Positions 9,348 to 18,505 of a stretch of 44,913 nucleotides of DNA are shown here, one piece after another. A program made the position numbers and the translations under genes. Within the stretch, counting starts at the first letter, position 1, and each line of letters starts with the position of its first letter. Source of the stretch: Rhodopseudomonas sp. B29 (GTDB lineage Bacteria > Pseudomonadota > Alphaproteobacteria > Rhizobiales > Xanthobacteraceae); assembly GCF_000333455.1 (NCBI RefSeq), contig NZ_BADD01000614.1:16-44928 (forward strand), read 5' to 3'. The notes beneath the pieces are model-generated. The model had not been told where the DNA came from. It saw only the letters and a program-made list of their open reading frames with translations, and ran no database searches.

Positions 9348-10432
9348 TACCCGTCCTCCTGATACAGCAGAGCCAAGAAGCCAGCGAGACCGCCCACGCA
9401 AACGGGAAGCCACGCCGCAGCAAGCGGATGCATCAACTCGGCCTTGCTCAAATCCTCAGTCACTTTCGAAAGGATATAGAGCAGAAAGCCTGCCCCCACG
9501 CCACTCAAAACCATCTTCTGAACGCCGCCGAATCGGAAGAAGCGGAGGCTCACGGAAGCCGCCAACATCACCATAGCAGCCAGCAAAAACGGCTTTGCCA
9601 GTAGCTTGTGATACTGCAGACGGTACCCCGACGTGGCAAAGCCCGAGCTCTCCGAAGAACGGATGTACGACGGCAGTTGCCAAAACGACACACTCTCCGG
9701 CGTGGCGAAGCTGTTACGCACCTGAGCGGGTGTCAGCGAAGTTGACAGCTTCAGCGTGTCCTGATCCACGGGCGCGCTGTCCATGGTGTAGCGCCGGACA
9801 CTTTTCAACAGCCAATAACCCGGCTCGAGCACCGCCTCGCGCGCCTCGATCCGTTCCCTGAACGAGAAGTCGGGGGCGAATCGAAACACCGTGATTCCCG
9901 ACAGCACCGCACCTTGCTGCTGGCTCCGCGCCGCATTGATGATCGACTGGCCCTCGGGGCTGACCTGATTCATCCAGAAGCCGTTGGCGTCCTGCAGCCC
10001 GCCGGATTTGTCGCCGAACAGCTCGGCTTCCATCTGCTTGGCGCGCTCCTGCATGTGCGCGGACATCGGGTTGAACACCGCGCTGGCAAACACGCCGAGG
10101 GCGAGGGCGCTCCACAGGGCAGGCGAAATGAACTGCCATGCCGACAGTCCGGCCGCCCGTGCCACCACCAATTCGAGGCTGCGCGACAGCGCCAGATAGC
10201 AGGTCATGCCGCCGATCAGCACGCAGAACGGTTGCAGCCGTTCGAGCAATTGGGGCACGCGAAAGAACGAGGTTTTGGCGATCGTAAAGGCCGACACGTC
10301 GAGGCCGCCGGCTCGCCGCAGCAGGTCGATATAGTCGACGAACACCAGAAGGACGAACAGCCCGAGGAATACCCCGAGCGAGGCGGTGATGAAGCGCGCT
10401 GCGAAATAGCGGCCGAGCGTGTTGATGACCAT
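9347..10432 (-). CDS. lptG: LPS export permease LptG
   Basis: LptG is one of the two inner-membrane permeases (YjgP/YjgQ family) of the LptB2FG transporter, which extracts LPS from the inner membrane and passes it to LptC. The 361-residue protein has the expected arrangement: three N-terminal membrane spans (beginning INTLGRYFAARFITASLGVFL), a periplasmic jelly-roll region, and three C-terminal spans. ATG at 10432 is chosen because it matches the family N-terminus; the open frame extends 18 codons further up without support. The lptF stop lies 10 bases upstream and the lptD start overlaps its TAG. Confidence 0.93.
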   Translation of the reverse strand: MVINTLGRYFAARFITASLGVFLGLFVLLVFVDYIDLLRRAGGLDVSAFTIAKTSFFRVPQLLERLQPFCVLIGGMTCYLALSRSLELVVARAAGLSAWQFISPALWSALALGVFASAVFNPMSAHMQERAKQMEAELFGDKSGGLQDANGFWMNQVSPEGQSIINAARSQQQGAVLSGITVFRFAPDFSFRERIEAREAVLEPGYWLLKSVRRYTMDSAPVDQDTLKLSTSLTPAQVRNSFATPESVSFWQLPSYIRSSESSGFATSGYRLQYHKLLAKPFLLAAMVMLAASVSLRFFRFGGVQKMVLSGVGAGFLLYILSKVTEDLSKAELMHPLAAAWLPVCVGGLAGFLALLYQEDG

Positions 10433-10442
10433 CGTGTCCGCC

Positions 10443-11609
10443 TCAGGCCGGCATCGGCCGCCGGACCAGCCGGCGCAGCGAGGCATTAAGGGTGGCGAGT
10501 TGCTCGGTCAATTTCGCCGGCGGTTCGATCACGATGTTGCCGCGGATCAGCCAGACGCAGGCGCTGATCGCCACCACCAGCAGCAGATATTGCAGACCTG
10601 CGACGTAGAAATTGTGATTGGCGGTGACTGACAGCGCAAACCCGCTCAGCCGCACCGCGAAGGCGACCAGTACGGCGCTCACCATCGAGAAATTCCGGCT
10701 CTGACGGGTGGTCCGCGGCAATCCCAGGAAGGCGAATGCCACCGACGCAAAGAAGAAAGGATAGATCGGCGCGAGCAGACGGTCGTGCATTTCAGAGCGG
10801 AATTCGGTCGGCAGCCGAGCCTGCAGTGCGTCGTTCGGCTGCGGCCACATCAGCTCCCACAAATAGCGTTCGCGAATTCCATAGGTGACGTCGCGGGCGC
10901 GGGAGAACTTCGACATGTCGAAGGCGTAGCGGCTGAAGGCGACCAGCGCCGGCTCCTGCTTGCCGGCCTGGAATCGCTCGAGATGACCGTCGTCGAGCAC
11001 CAGGAACGAGCCGTCTTTATTCTTTAGGACCGAGCCATGGTCGGCGATGATGGTGACGCGCTCGTTGGGATCGCGCCGGTCGTCGATAAAGACACCGACC
11101 AGAACGCCGCCCGGCTGCCGTTCACGCACCCGAATCGTCAGGTTGTTTTCGAGCTGAGTGAAGCGCCCGGGCTGCAGCACGTTGGCGAGCACGTCGGCGG
11201 TGATCTCGCTGTCCCAGCGGGCGATGCGGCGCAGACCGTCGGGCGCGATATAGGCGCCGATCAGCAGCACGATCGCTGCCACCACGAGGCTGGCATAAAC
11301 GAAAGGTCGGAACAGCCGCAGCGGCGACAAGCCGGCGGCGTTCATGACGATGATCTCTGAATCGGTGGCGAGGCGGTTGAGCGTGTGCGCCACCGCGATC
11401 ATCAGCGCGATCGGCGCGATCACCAGCACCAGGACCGGAACCGCGAGGCCGGTCAGTCCGAGGAAGGTGAGGATGGTTTGGCCCTGACTCGTCATCAGGT
11501 CGATGCCGCGCAGCGCCTGCGTGATCCAAATCACGCCGGTGAGGCTGGCCATGACCACCGCGAACGACGTCAAAGTCGTGCGGAAGATGTACTTGTCGAT
11601 GGAGCCCAT
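10443..11609 (-). CDS. lptF: LPS export permease LptF
   Basis: LptF pairs with LptG and the ATPase LptB in the LPS extractor. The 388-residue protein starts MGSIDKYIFRTTL, the typical cytoplasmic/first-helix opening of the family. It has two clusters of three membrane spans flanking a periplasmic beta domain (roughly residues 120-260). The segment TLNRLATDSEIIVMNAAGLS is the conserved coupling region that contacts the ATPase. It is the first gene of the lptF-lptG-lptD-surA-pdxA-rsmA run and is divergent from pepA across a 366-base intergenic region. Confidence 0.94.
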   Translation of the reverse strand: MGSIDKYIFRTTLTSFAVVMASLTGVIWITQALRGIDLMTSQGQTILTFLGLTGLAVPVLVLVIAPIALMIAVAHTLNRLATDSEIIVMNAAGLSPLRLFRPFVYASLVVAAIVLLIGAYIAPDGLRRIARWDSEITADVLANVLQPGRFTQLENNLTIRVRERQPGGVLVGVFIDDRRDPNERVTIIADHGSVLKNKDGSFLVLDDGHLERFQAGKQEPALVAFSRYAFDMSKFSRARDVTYGIRERYLWELMWPQPNDALQARLPTEFRSEMHDRLLAPIYPFFFASVAFAFLGLPRTTRQSRNFSMVSAVLVAFAVRLSGFALSVTANHNFYVAGLQYLLLVVAISACVWLIRGNIVIEPPAKLTEQLATLNASLRRLVRRPMPA

Positions 11610-11975
11610 CGGCCGCGAAATTCCCCTGCGCCCCCATTGCAGCGCAGATTCAAGCGAATCCCCGGCTGCCCCCTTCGGCGCTGTCCCAAGGTGCCATTAC
11701 CATCTATCTGATCTGTCAACAAAATGGCTGAGTGGCGGCGGCAGATTGTTATGGTTAATGTTGAGCGACTGTCTCCCGCTGGACACGCTTGTGTGTACGG
11801 CCCGCGACGTCGGCGGGTCGCATGCCGGTTTCCCTGGTCGCCGGCTCGTAAGGCAATTTCGCCTGAGTCCCTCGGAGCTTCAGATGCTGCCTTGACTTGA
11901 GGCCTCAACGCTTCACAACAACAGCAGCCAGCCGAGACCGATCGGTCCCGGACCGTACCTTCTGGAGGATTTGCA
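11610..11975. promoter_or_regulatory. lptF/pepA divergent intergenic region
   Basis: This 366-base region separates the divergent lptF and pepA genes and must hold both promoters. Reading the minus strand, a perfect TTGACA lies at 11714-11719 (TGTCAA on plus), but no good -10 sits 16-18 bases below it. Reading plus, TTGACT at 11892-11897 precedes the palindrome listed separately. The middle is less GC-rich than the genes, as expected of a promoter region. No gene is supported here. Confidence 0.4.
11897..11908. promoter_or_regulatory. 12-bp perfect palindrome upstream of pepA
   Basis: TTGAGGCCTCAA is a perfect palindrome 67 bases upstream of the pepA start, overlapping the end of a TTGACT hexamer. 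That placement suits an operator, but a 12-base palindrome can arise by chance and I cannot name a regulator. Confidence 0.25.
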
Positions 11976-13478
11976 ATGCCCGATGCCGTCAAGGTCGGCT
12001 TCGTTCCCTTTTCCACTCCGGCCCGCGGCACGCTCGTCGTGTTCTGCGACGACGCTCTGAAGTTCGGTCCGACTGCCACCAAGGCGCTCGGCGGCGCGGC
12101 CGATGCGGTGAAGCGTGCGGCGGCTACGAGCCAGTTCAAGGGCAAATCTGGAGCGGTGCTCGACCTGTTGGCTCCGGAAGGGCTGAAGCTGAACCGGCTG
12201 CTGGTCGTCGGTTCCGGCAAGGCCGACGCCATGAAGGACTACGACGTCCTCAAGCTCGGCGGTGCGATCGCCGGCAAGATCGGCGCCGGCGACACTGCGG
12301 TGACGGTGGTGGCGGAACTGCCGTCGGGCGCGCTGAAGCCCGAGCAGGCGGCGGGAATCGCGGCCGGCATCCGGCTGCGCGCCTACAAGTTCGATCGCTA
12401 CAAGACCAAGAAGAAGGACGACGACGCCGGCACGGTGAATGCCAACGTCTCCATCGCGGTGGCGGACGCGGCGGCCGCCAAGAAGGCGTTTACGCCTGAA
12501 GAGCATGTGGCCGATGGCGTCATCCTGGCCCGCGAACTGGTGAACGAGCCGCCGAACGTGCTGTTCCCAGCGGAGTTCGCCCGCCGCGCGGCTCAGTTGA
12601 AAAAACTCGGCGTCGAAGTCGATATTCTCGACGTCAAGGCGATGACCGCGCTGAAGATGGGCGCGCTGCTCGGCGTCTCGCAGGGCTCGGAGCACGACGG
12701 CCGCACCGTGATCATGCGCTGGAACGGCGGCAAGAAGGGCGAACAGCCGATCGCCTTCGTCGGCAAGGGCGTTTGCTTCGATACCGGTGGCATCTCGATC
12801 AAGCCGGCAGCCAGTATGGAAGACATGAAGGGCGACATGGGCGGCGCCGCCTGTGTCGTCGGCCTGATGCATGCGCTCGCTGCGCGCAAGGCCAAGGTCA
12901 ATGTCGTCGGTGCCATCGGCCTCGTCGAGAACATGCCGGACGGCAACGCGCAGCGGCCGGGCGACATCGTCACCTCGATGTCGGGCCAGACCATCGAGAT
13001 CATCAACACCGACGCCGAAGGCCGGCTCGTGCTCGCCGACGTGCTCTGGTACGTCGCCAAGAAGCACAAGCCGAAATTCATGGTCGATCTCGCGACGCTG
13101 ACGGGCGCCATCATGGTGGCGCTCGGCACCGAGCACGCCGGCCTGTTCTCCAACAACGACGAACTGGCGCAGCGTTTGACCGACGTCGGTCTGAAGACCG
13201 GCGAGCGGGTGTGGCGTATGCCGCTCGGCCCCGAGTACGACAAGCAGATCGACTCGCAGTTCGCCGACATGAAGAACACCGGCTCGCGCAACGGCGGCTC
13301 GATCACCGCGGCGCAGTTCCTGCAGCGTTTCGTCGACGGCACGCCGTGGGCGCATCTCGATATCGCCGGCACCGCGATGGGCGCGCCCAAGAACGAGATC
13401 AACCAGAGCTGGGGCTCCGGCTACGGCGTGCGGCTGCTGAACCAGCTGGTCGCCGAACACTACGAGGCCAAGAAGTAA
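11976..13478 (+). CDS. pepA: leucyl aminopeptidase (cytosol aminopeptidase, M17)
   Basis: PepA is a hexameric two-metal aminopeptidase that removes N-terminal residues from peptides; in some bacteria it also binds DNA. The 500-residue protein has the M17 signature NTDAEGRL (344-351). The metal and catalytic residues K264, D269, D287, D346 and E348 lie in the expected motifs [10 protein letters not shown] and MKGDMGGAA. The N-terminal domain (1-170) is the variable non-catalytic part. GGAGG at 11964-11968 lies 7 bases before ATG 11976. holC follows after 9 bases, the same pepA-holC pairing as in E. coli, with lptF divergent as there. Confidence 0.97.
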   Translation: MPDAVKVGFVPFSTPARGTLVVFCDDALKFGPTATKALGGAADAVKRAAATSQFKGKSGAVLDLLAPEGLKLNRLLVVGSGKADAMKDYDVLKLGGAIAGKIGAGDTAVTVVAELPSGALKPEQAAGIAAGIRLRAYKFDRYKTKKKDDDAGTVNANVSIAVADAAAAKKAFTPEEHVADGVILARELVNEPPNVLFPAEFARRAAQLKKLGVEVDILDVKAMTALKMGALLGVSQGSEHDGRTVIMRWNGGKKGEQPIAFVGKGVCFDTGGISIKPAASMEDMKGDMGGAACVVGLMHALAARKAKVNVVGAIGLVENMPDGNAQRPGDIVTSMSGQTIEIINTDAEGRLVLADVLWYVAKKHKPKFMVDLATLTGAIMVALGTEHAGLFSNNDELAQRLTDVGLKTGERVWRMPLGPEYDKQIDSQFADMKNTGSRNGGSITAAQFLQRFVDGTPWAHLDIAGTAMGAPKNEINQSWGSGYGVRLLNQLVAEHYEAKK

Positions 13479-13487
13479 TCGGGCCCC

Positions 13488-13940
13488 ATGACCGAGGTGC
13501 TGTTCTATCACCTGCAAGGCCGCAGCATCGAACAGGTGCTGCCGCCGTTGCTCGAAAAGTCGCTGGCGCGCGGCTGGCGGGTGGTGGTGCAGTCGACGTC
13601 GGAAGAGCGTGCCGATGCGCTCGACACGCATCTTTGGACGTATCGCGAGGACTCGTTCCTGCCGCACGCGACCTGGCGCGTCGCCGACGCCGCGCATCAG
13701 CCGATCCTGCTGACGGCAGGCGAGGGCAATGCTAACGGCGCCAAGGTGAGGTTCCTCGTCGACAACGCCGTGCTGCCGCAGGATTGCGACAGCTACGAGC
13801 GCATGGTTCTGCTGTTCAACGGCGAGGACGAGGATGCGGTCGCGCTGGCGCGCGACGCCTGGAAACAATGCAAGGCGCGCGGCTTTGACGTCACCTATTG
13901 GCAGGCGGACGAGGCCGGGCGCTGGCAGCAGCGGCAATAA
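13488..13940 (+). CDS. holC: DNA polymerase III chi subunit
   Basis: Chi links the clamp-loader complex to single-strand binding protein during replication. This 150-residue protein begins TEVLFYHLQGRSIEQVLPPLL, with the family pattern of a short strand, a helix, then GWRVVVQ. It has the conserved DTHLWTYREDSFLPH block (46-60) and a late FNGEDEDAVALARDAWK helix. Length is normal. It lies 9 bases downstream of pepA and is probably co-transcribed. Assignment rests on family pattern and conserved neighbourhood, and I am confident. Confidence 0.93.
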   Translation: MTEVLFYHLQGRSIEQVLPPLLEKSLARGWRVVVQSTSEERADALDTHLWTYREDSFLPHATWRVADAAHQPILLTAGEGNANGAKVRFLVDNAVLPQDCDSYERMVLLFNGEDEDAVALARDAWKQCKARGFDVTYWQADEAGRWQQRQ

Positions 13941-14012
13941 CGACTTCGGTCAGCCAGTGCGATTCGATCGACCAAGGTCGCTTGGCGACTGTCATGGTGG
14001 TGCCGTAAATCG

Positions 14013-14585
14013 ATGATTGGACAGCGCAAGTTGAGTAATGGGACCCGACCGACCGTGTACCAGAATTATTCTTTGAAGCCGTTGCTGATGCTGGCGCTGG
14101 TGGCGCCGGTGCTTGCCGGTTGTGCCGGTGCGTCCGACATGTTGTCGCGCGACGCCGATTGGTTCTCGCGGCCGGGGCGCGTGTTCATCAAGAACGTCTC
14201 GATCGAAACGCCGCCGCTGACGCCGGACAAGCCGGTTACACCGCAAGACCTGATCAGTGCCGACGGCATGTGTCCTGGAATGGCGCCGCCGCCCGGGCCG
14301 GAGGGTGCGGCGCCGAATGATCCCGCGGCGGCGCCGTCGCAGGGCGGTACGGTCGCGCTCGGCCATACCGAATGCGACGTCGCGCGCGGCCTCGGCGTTC
14401 CGTCGAATGTCGCGCTCTCGACCAACGAGCGCGGTCAGCGCGTCGCGACGCTGACCTACAATGGCGGCGCGCGGGCCGGCATCTATACGTTCACCGGCGG
14501 ACGTTTGACGTCGATCGACCGCGGCGCCGATCCGGTGGTCGAGAAAAAGCCGGTGCGGGCGAAGCGCAAGAAAAACGCCTCTTGA
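14013..14585 (+). CDS. putative lipoprotein of unknown function
   Basis: This is a 190-residue protein with a clear lipoprotein signal: hydrophobic LLMLALVAPV followed by the lipobox LAGC with Cys at residue 37. The mature part is Pro/Ala-rich in the middle (PPPGPEGAAPNDPAAAPSQGG). A conserved-looking C-terminal domain follows (TECDVARGLGVPSNVALSTN, then TLTYNGGARAGIYTFTGGRL) and a basic tail. The start is uncertain: ATG 14013 gives a 36-residue pre-Cys segment, whereas GTG 14055 gives a more typical 22-residue one; neither has a strong ribosome-binding site. It is most likely anchored in the envelope; I assign no function. Confidence 0.75.
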   Translation: MIGQRKLSNGTRPTVYQNYSLKPLLMLALVAPVLAGCAGASDMLSRDADWFSRPGRVFIKNVSIETPPLTPDKPVTPQDLISADGMCPGMAPPPGPEGAAPNDPAAAPSQGGTVALGHTECDVARGLGVPSNVALSTNERGQRVATLTYNGGARAGIYTFTGGRLTSIDRGADPVVEKKPVRAKRKKNAS

Positions 14586-14666
14586 GGGAAAATGACGTTC
14601 GCTTCCAATTCTGCGGAGCTTGGTGAGGTCGTTATTAGGTTGTGCTAGTATAATTAGGAAGTTGAG

Positions 14667-15149
14667 ATGACCGATGATGGACAAATTGCACTTCGCTGGT
14701 CTCCCGAAGACAATACCTGGGTGAGCGTCGAATGGAACGCCTTTTTGGCTTTCCGTGAGTTCATGACTCCATTTGCACCACTTCCTGGTGTATCGGCTGG
14801 AATTCATTATTTCGTTGTTTGCATCTTTGATGAAGAGCGAACCCTTAATATCATTCCCCACAAATACTTAGTTGAACCCACGGGCCGGATTGGTCCGGAT
14901 AATTTCCATGGATGGAATCGCGAAGAACGCGACGATTACAGTCGTCTGATGATCGCTCGGGTAGAGGCTCCGGGGGACAGGGAGCGTTTAGAGGCCATTC
15001 GGAAGAAAGCAGGAAATGCGATCTATCCACCTAAGGTGTCGCTTTACCCCCTTGTCCGAGCTTTGCCTTTTCCGCCTGCCAACGGAAGCGCAGCAATGAG
15101 CTTTCTTGATGCCGTCGCTCAAGAAGCTTCGACAGACGCTCCTCAATAG
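14667..15149 (+). CDS. orphan hypothetical protein with atypical base composition
   Basis: I do not recognise this 160-residue protein. It is soluble, without signal peptide or membrane span, rich in aromatic and acidic residues, with a central segment IHYFVVCIFDEERTLNIIPH and a helical C-terminus. AGGA at 14655-14658 precedes ATG 14667 at a good distance, and the frame is long for random sequence. A hand count over 14701-15120 gives about 51% GC, well below the neighbouring genes, with many A/T-ending codons. That suggests recent acquisition or weak selection. It lies alone between the lipoprotein gene and the convergent ABC-F gene. Confidence 0.65.
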   Translation: MTDDGQIALRWSPEDNTWVSVEWNAFLAFREFMTPFAPLPGVSAGIHYFVVCIFDEERTLNIIPHKYLVEPTGRIGPDNFHGWNREERDDYSRLMIARVEAPGDRERLEAIRKKAGNAIYPPKVSLYPLVRALPFPPANGSAAMSFLDAVAQEASTDAPQ

Positions 15150-15162
15150 TGATCTGCCGTCT

Positions 15163-17031
15163 CTAGCTTTTCACGTCCTGCTCGGCCGAACTCGCCTGTA
15201 ACCACTGCTCCTCGGCGCGTAGTAGCGCGGCTTCGGCATTGGCGCGCGCGGTGGACAGCTGCGCGGCTTGTTTCGGATCGCGGGTGAACAGATCGGGCAG
15301 CGCCAGCGCGGCGTCGATCTTGGCGATGATCGCGGTGATCCGATCGATCTCAGCCTCGGCGGTTGCGATCTGCTGCTTGAGCGGGACGGCTTTCTTCGGC
15401 TTCGGCTGGGGCGCGCCGGAGGTGTCCGGCTTTGCCTCTTTCGCATCCTGCGACGGGCGGGCGCCGCGCGACGACAGAACGGCACGGCGATAATCGTCGA
15501 GATCGCCGTCGAACGGCTTGACCTTGTGATCGGCCACGACCCACAGGCGGTCGGCGCAGGCGTCGATCAGGTAGCGATCGTGCGACACCATGATCACGGC
15601 GCCAGGGAAGTCGTTGATGGCTTCGGCCAGCGCTGCGCGGCTGTCGATGTCGAGATGGTTGGTCGGCTCGTCGAGGATAATCATGTTCGGGCCGTGGAAT
15701 GTAGCCAGCCCGAGCAGCAGCCGCGCCTTTTCGCCGCCCGACAGGCTCTTCACCACGGTGTCCGCGGCCTTGCCGGAAAAGCCGATCTGGCCGGCGCGCG
15801 CGCGGATCTTGCTCTCCGGCGCATCCGGCATCAACCGGCGCACATGCGAGTAAGGCGATCCGTCCTCGTTGAGTTCATCGAGCTGATGTTGGGCGAAGTA
15901 CGCGACCGAGAGCTTGTCGGCCCGGGTCACCGAACCCGAGAACGGCGCCAGGCGGTTCGCCAGTAGTTTGACAAGAGTCGACTTGCCGTTGCCGTTGGCG
16001 CCGAGCAGCGCGATGCGATCGTCGGTGTCGACGCGCAGTGTCACCTGGCGCAGCACCGGATGTGCCGGGTCGTAGCCGACAGTGACGTTGTCGGCGGCAA
16101 TGATCGGCGGCGACAGCAGTTTCTCCGGCGCCGGAAATACGATCTCGCGAACGTCGTCGGCGACCAGCGGCGCCGTCGGCTTCATCTTCTCCAGCATCTT
16201 GACGCGCGACTGCGCCTGGCGGGCCTTCGAGGCCTTGGCCTTGAAGCGGTCGACGAAGTCCTGCAGATGTTTGCGACGCGCTTCTTCGCGCTTGGCGTTC
16301 TTGGCGTCGAGCGCGTCCTTGTTGGCGCGGAACTCCGCATAAGCCGAATAGCTGCCGCGGAAATGCACCAGCCGGCCGCGATCGAGATGCAGGATCTCGT
16401 TGACCGAGGTGTCGAGCAGGTCGCGGTCGTGGCTGATCACGATCACGGTGCGCGGATAATTGGCGAGGTGATCCTCGAGCCACAGCGTGCCTTCGAGATC
16501 GAGATAGTTGGTCGGCTCGTCGAGCAGCAGCAGATCGGGCGCGGCGAACAGCGTCGCGGCGAGCGCCACGCGCATCCGCCAGCCGCCCGAAAATTCGGAG
16601 CAGGAGCGGGTCTGGTCGTGCGCCGAGAAACCGAGGCCGCTGAGGATCGCGGCGGCGCGGGCAGGGGCCGAATGCGCGTCGATATCGACCAGCCGGGTCT
16701 GGATATCGGCGATACGGTGGGGGTCCTGCGCGGTCTCGGCTTCGCGCAGCAGCGCGTCGCGCTCGATGTCGGCCTTCAGCACCACCTCGAGCAGCGTTTC
16801 CGGTCCGTTCGGCGCTTCCTGGGCAAGGCTGCCGATGGTCCAGCGCGGCGGGATCGAGATGCTGCCGGTTTCGGTCGCCAGCTCGCCGCGAATGGCGTGA
16901 AACAGCGTCGACTTGCCGGCGCCGTTGCGGCCGATGAAGCCGACCCGTGCACCGGGCGCGATCTGCACGGTACTGCGATCGATCAGCAGCCGACCGGCGA
17001 TCCGGACCGAGATATCGGAGAGCGTGAGCAT
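15163..17031 (-). CDS. ABC-F family ATPase (Uup/YheS-like)
   Basis: ABC-F proteins have two ATPase cassettes and no membrane domain; most act on ribosomes, regulating translation or relieving stalls. This 622-residue protein has Walker [10 protein letters not shown] (34-42), a degenerate signature FSGG and Walker [13 protein letters not shown] in the first cassette. An Arg/Lys/Ala-rich inter-cassette linker follows (about 240-300). The second cassette has [14 protein letters not shown] and [10 protein letters not shown]. The C-terminal 90 residues form a charged coiled coil after a Pro/Lys linker. ATG 17031 (MLTLSDISV) is the natural start; the frame extends further upstream only as junk. It is divergent from ndk. 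Which ABC-F subgroup it belongs to I cannot settle. Confidence 0.92.
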   Translation of the reverse strand: MLTLSDISVRIAGRLLIDRSTVQIAPGARVGFIGRNGAGKSTLFHAIRGELATETGSISIPPRWTIGSLAQEAPNGPETLLEVVLKADIERDALLREAETAQDPHRIADIQTRLVDIDAHSAPARAAAILSGLGFSAHDQTRSCSEFSGGWRMRVALAATLFAAPDLLLLDEPTNYLDLEGTLWLEDHLANYPRTVIVISHDRDLLDTSVNEILHLDRGRLVHFRGSYSAYAEFRANKDALDAKNAKREEARRKHLQDFVDRFKAKASKARQAQSRVKMLEKMKPTAPLVADDVREIVFPAPEKLLSPPIIAADNVTVGYDPAHPVLRQVTLRVDTDDRIALLGANGNGKSTLVKLLANRLAPFSGSVTRADKLSVAYFAQHQLDELNEDGSPYSHVRRLMPDAPESKIRARAGQIGFSGKAADTVVKSLSGGEKARLLLGLATFHGPNMIILDEPTNHLDIDSRAALAEAINDFPGAVIMVSHDRYLIDACADRLWVVADHKVKPFDGDLDDYRRAVLSSRGARPSQDAKEAKPDTSGAPQPKPKKAVPLKQQIATAEAEIDRITAIIAKIDAALALPDLFTRDPKQAAQLSTARANAEAALLRAEEQWLQASSAEQDVKS

Positions 17032-17111
17032 GCGGCGTTTTCGCCGGGTCGGGCCGCAAACGCAACTGGCCCGATCGCGATTGTCGCGCTCGGCGGCCCG
17101 GCCGGCGCGGC

Positions 17112-17140
17112 TTGCCGTGCCGCGGCCGCGCCGATATAAG
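17112..17140 (+). promoter_or_regulatory. candidate sigma-70 promoter of ndk
   Basis: TTGCCG (17112-17117) and TATAAG (17135-17140) are separated by exactly 17 bases. The -10 matches 5 of 6 and the -35 matches 4 of 6 consensus positions. Transcription from about 17147 would leave a leader of about 33 bases before the ndk ATG, with AAGGA in it. This is the cleanest housekeeping-type promoter I could see in the window. Confidence 0.5.
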
Positions 17141-17179
17141 CCCGGCAACTCATCCCACCCAGCCTCCAAGGACATCCCA

Positions 17180-17602
17180 ATGGCGACCGAACGCACGTTC
17201 TCGATTCTCAAGCCCGACGCCACCGAGCGCAACATTACCGGCGCCATCAACGCGCTGATCGAAAAGGCCGGCCTGCGTATCGTGGCGCAGAAGCGCATCC
17301 ACATGACCCGCGGCCAGGCCGAGACCTTCTACGCAGTCCACAAGGCGCGCCCGTTCTTCGGCGAGCTCGTCGAGTTCATGACGTCGGGTCCGGTGGTGGT
17401 GCAGGTCCTCGAGGGTGAGGGCGCGATCGCCAAGTATCGCGACGTGATGGGCGCCACCGATCCCTCGAAGGCGGCCGACGGCACCATCCGCAAGCTGCAC
17501 GCCAAGTCGATCGGCGAGAACTCGGTGCACGGTTCCGACGCCCCGGAGACGGCGGCGATTGAAATCGCCCAGTTCTTCTCCGGCAACGAAATCGTCGGCT
17601 GA
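17180..17602 (+). CDS. ndk: nucleoside diphosphate kinase
   Basis: Ndk equilibrates nucleoside di- and triphosphates through a phosphohistidine intermediate. The 140-residue protein is the standard length, opens [17 protein letters not shown], and carries the catalytic histidine H117 in ENSVHGSD and the nucleotide-binding [15 protein letters not shown] segment (57-71). The longer open frame upstream to 16913 is antisense to the ABC-F gene and not real. A good promoter lies just upstream and a strong hairpin just downstream, so it is probably transcribed alone. Confidence 0.98.
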   Translation: MATERTFSILKPDATERNITGAINALIEKAGLRIVAQKRIHMTRGQAETFYAVHKARPFFGELVEFMTSGPVVVQVLEGEGAIAKYRDVMGATDPSKAADGTIRKLHAKSIGENSVHGSDAPETAAIEIAQFFSGNEIVG

Positions 17603-17612
17603 GAGTCGACCA

Positions 17613-17642
17613 TGAGCGCCGCCGGCTCGTCGGCGGCGCTCA
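17613..17642 (+). terminator. strong hairpin after ndk, terminator-like but without a T-tract
   Basis: TGAGCGCCGCCG and CGGCGGCGCTCA form a perfect 12-bp stem with a 6-base loop, starting 10 bases after the ndk stop. There is no run of T after it, so it may be a weak or Rho-assisted terminator or a 3'-end stabiliser between ndk and the TerC gene. Confidence 0.5.
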
Positions 17643-17661
17643 CTGATTCAGGGGAGAGGCG

Positions 17662-18489
17662 GTGAACGGTCTGATGCAGATCCTCGACTCCGCCACTATT
17701 TGGAATCTGCTCGCTGAGTTTCAGCGAGATTTTCACGAGCCGGCCTTCTGGCTCGCCGTCGGCAAGATCATCTGGATCAACGTCCTGCTCTCCGGCGACA
17801 ACGCGCTGGTGATTGCTCTCGCCTGCCGTGGTTTGCAGCCGCGGCATCGGCTGTGGGGCATGATCCTCGGCGCCGGCGCCGCAGTCCTGCTGCGCATCAT
17901 CTTCACCGGCATCGTCGCCACCCTGATGGAGTGGCCCTATCTCAAGCTGATCGGCGGCCTGGCGCTCCTCGTCATCGCCGCCAAGCTGGTGGTGCCCGAG
18001 ACCGAGGACGAAGACAGCGTCGAGTCCGCCTCGCATCTGCTCCACGCGGTTCAGATCGTGGTGGTGGCCGACATCATCATGAGCCTCGACAACGTCATCG
18101 CGGTTGCGGCTGCCGCCAATGGCAGCGTGCCGCTGCTGATCCTCGGGCTCGTCGTCAGCGTGCCGATGATCGTGGCTGGCGCCGCGCTGATCATGCTGGT
18201 TCTCGAAAAGCTGCCGATCCTGGTCTGGGCCGGTGCCGCGCTGCTCGGATGGATCGCCGGCGAAGTGATCGCCACCGATCCTGCCGTGCATCCCTACATG
18301 CACGTGTTCGATGTCCCGGTGGGGGCGCGCATCGATGCGCTGCTCGGACAGTTCGGATTGGCGCCGCTGTTCGCGGCACCGGGCAGTGCCGGCGAGTATC
18401 TGTTCGCGCTCGTCGGCGTCCTGGTGGTTCTCATCGGCGGCACGATCTGGCGCAACGCGCAGACGCGTGAGGAGCGGCCGGCCGCTTAG
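17662..18489 (+). CDS. TerC/YjbE-family integral membrane protein
   Basis: This 275-residue protein has about seven hydrophobic spans and two acidic intramembrane motifs: LSGDNALVIALAC (near residue 43) and MSLDNVIAVAAAA (near residue 139). These are diagnostic of the TerC family. Members are linked to tellurite resistance and to manganese or other divalent-metal export; here the likely role is metal-ion efflux at the inner membrane (inference). The GTG at 17662 follows GGGGAGAGG; an in-frame ATG at 17674 is an alternative. No manganese riboswitch is visible in the 59 bases before it. A Crp/Fnr gene converges on it 16 bases downstream. Confidence 0.88.
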   Translation: MNGLMQILDSATIWNLLAEFQRDFHEPAFWLAVGKIIWINVLLSGDNALVIALACRGLQPRHRLWGMILGAGAAVLLRIIFTGIVATLMEWPYLKLIGGLALLVIAAKLVVPETEDEDSVESASHLLHAVQIVVVADIIMSLDNVIAVAAAANGSVPLLILGLVVSVPMIVAGAALIMLVLEKLPILVWAGAALLGWIAGEVIATDPAVHPYMHVFDVPVGARIDALLGQFGLAPLFAAPGSAGEYLFALVGVLVVLIGGTIWRNAQTREERPAA

Positions 18490-18505
18490 CCGGCCGCAGT
18501 GGCGT

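Noticed and set aside
11913-13937. 674-codon minus-strand open frame over pepA-holC
   Set aside because: It is a shadow of high-GC coding sequence on the other strand, with the His/Arg/Asp-rich composition such shadows have; pepA and holC are recognised families.
14649-14654. Perfect TATAAT just before the orphan gene at 14667
   Set aside because: There is no -35 at 16-18 bases, and a start from this -10 would fall after the AGGA ribosome-binding site, so the hexamer is not a convincing promoter in its own right.
16913-17179. N-terminal extension of ndk open back to 16913
   Set aside because: It is antisense to the ABC-F gene, arginine-rich, and upstream of a good ribosome-binding site and standard Ndk start.
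17603-17661. Possible manganese riboswitch before the TerC-family gene
   Set aside because: The gap is only 59 bases and is filled by a simple perfect hairpin; none of the yybP-ykoY conserved loop sequences are present.
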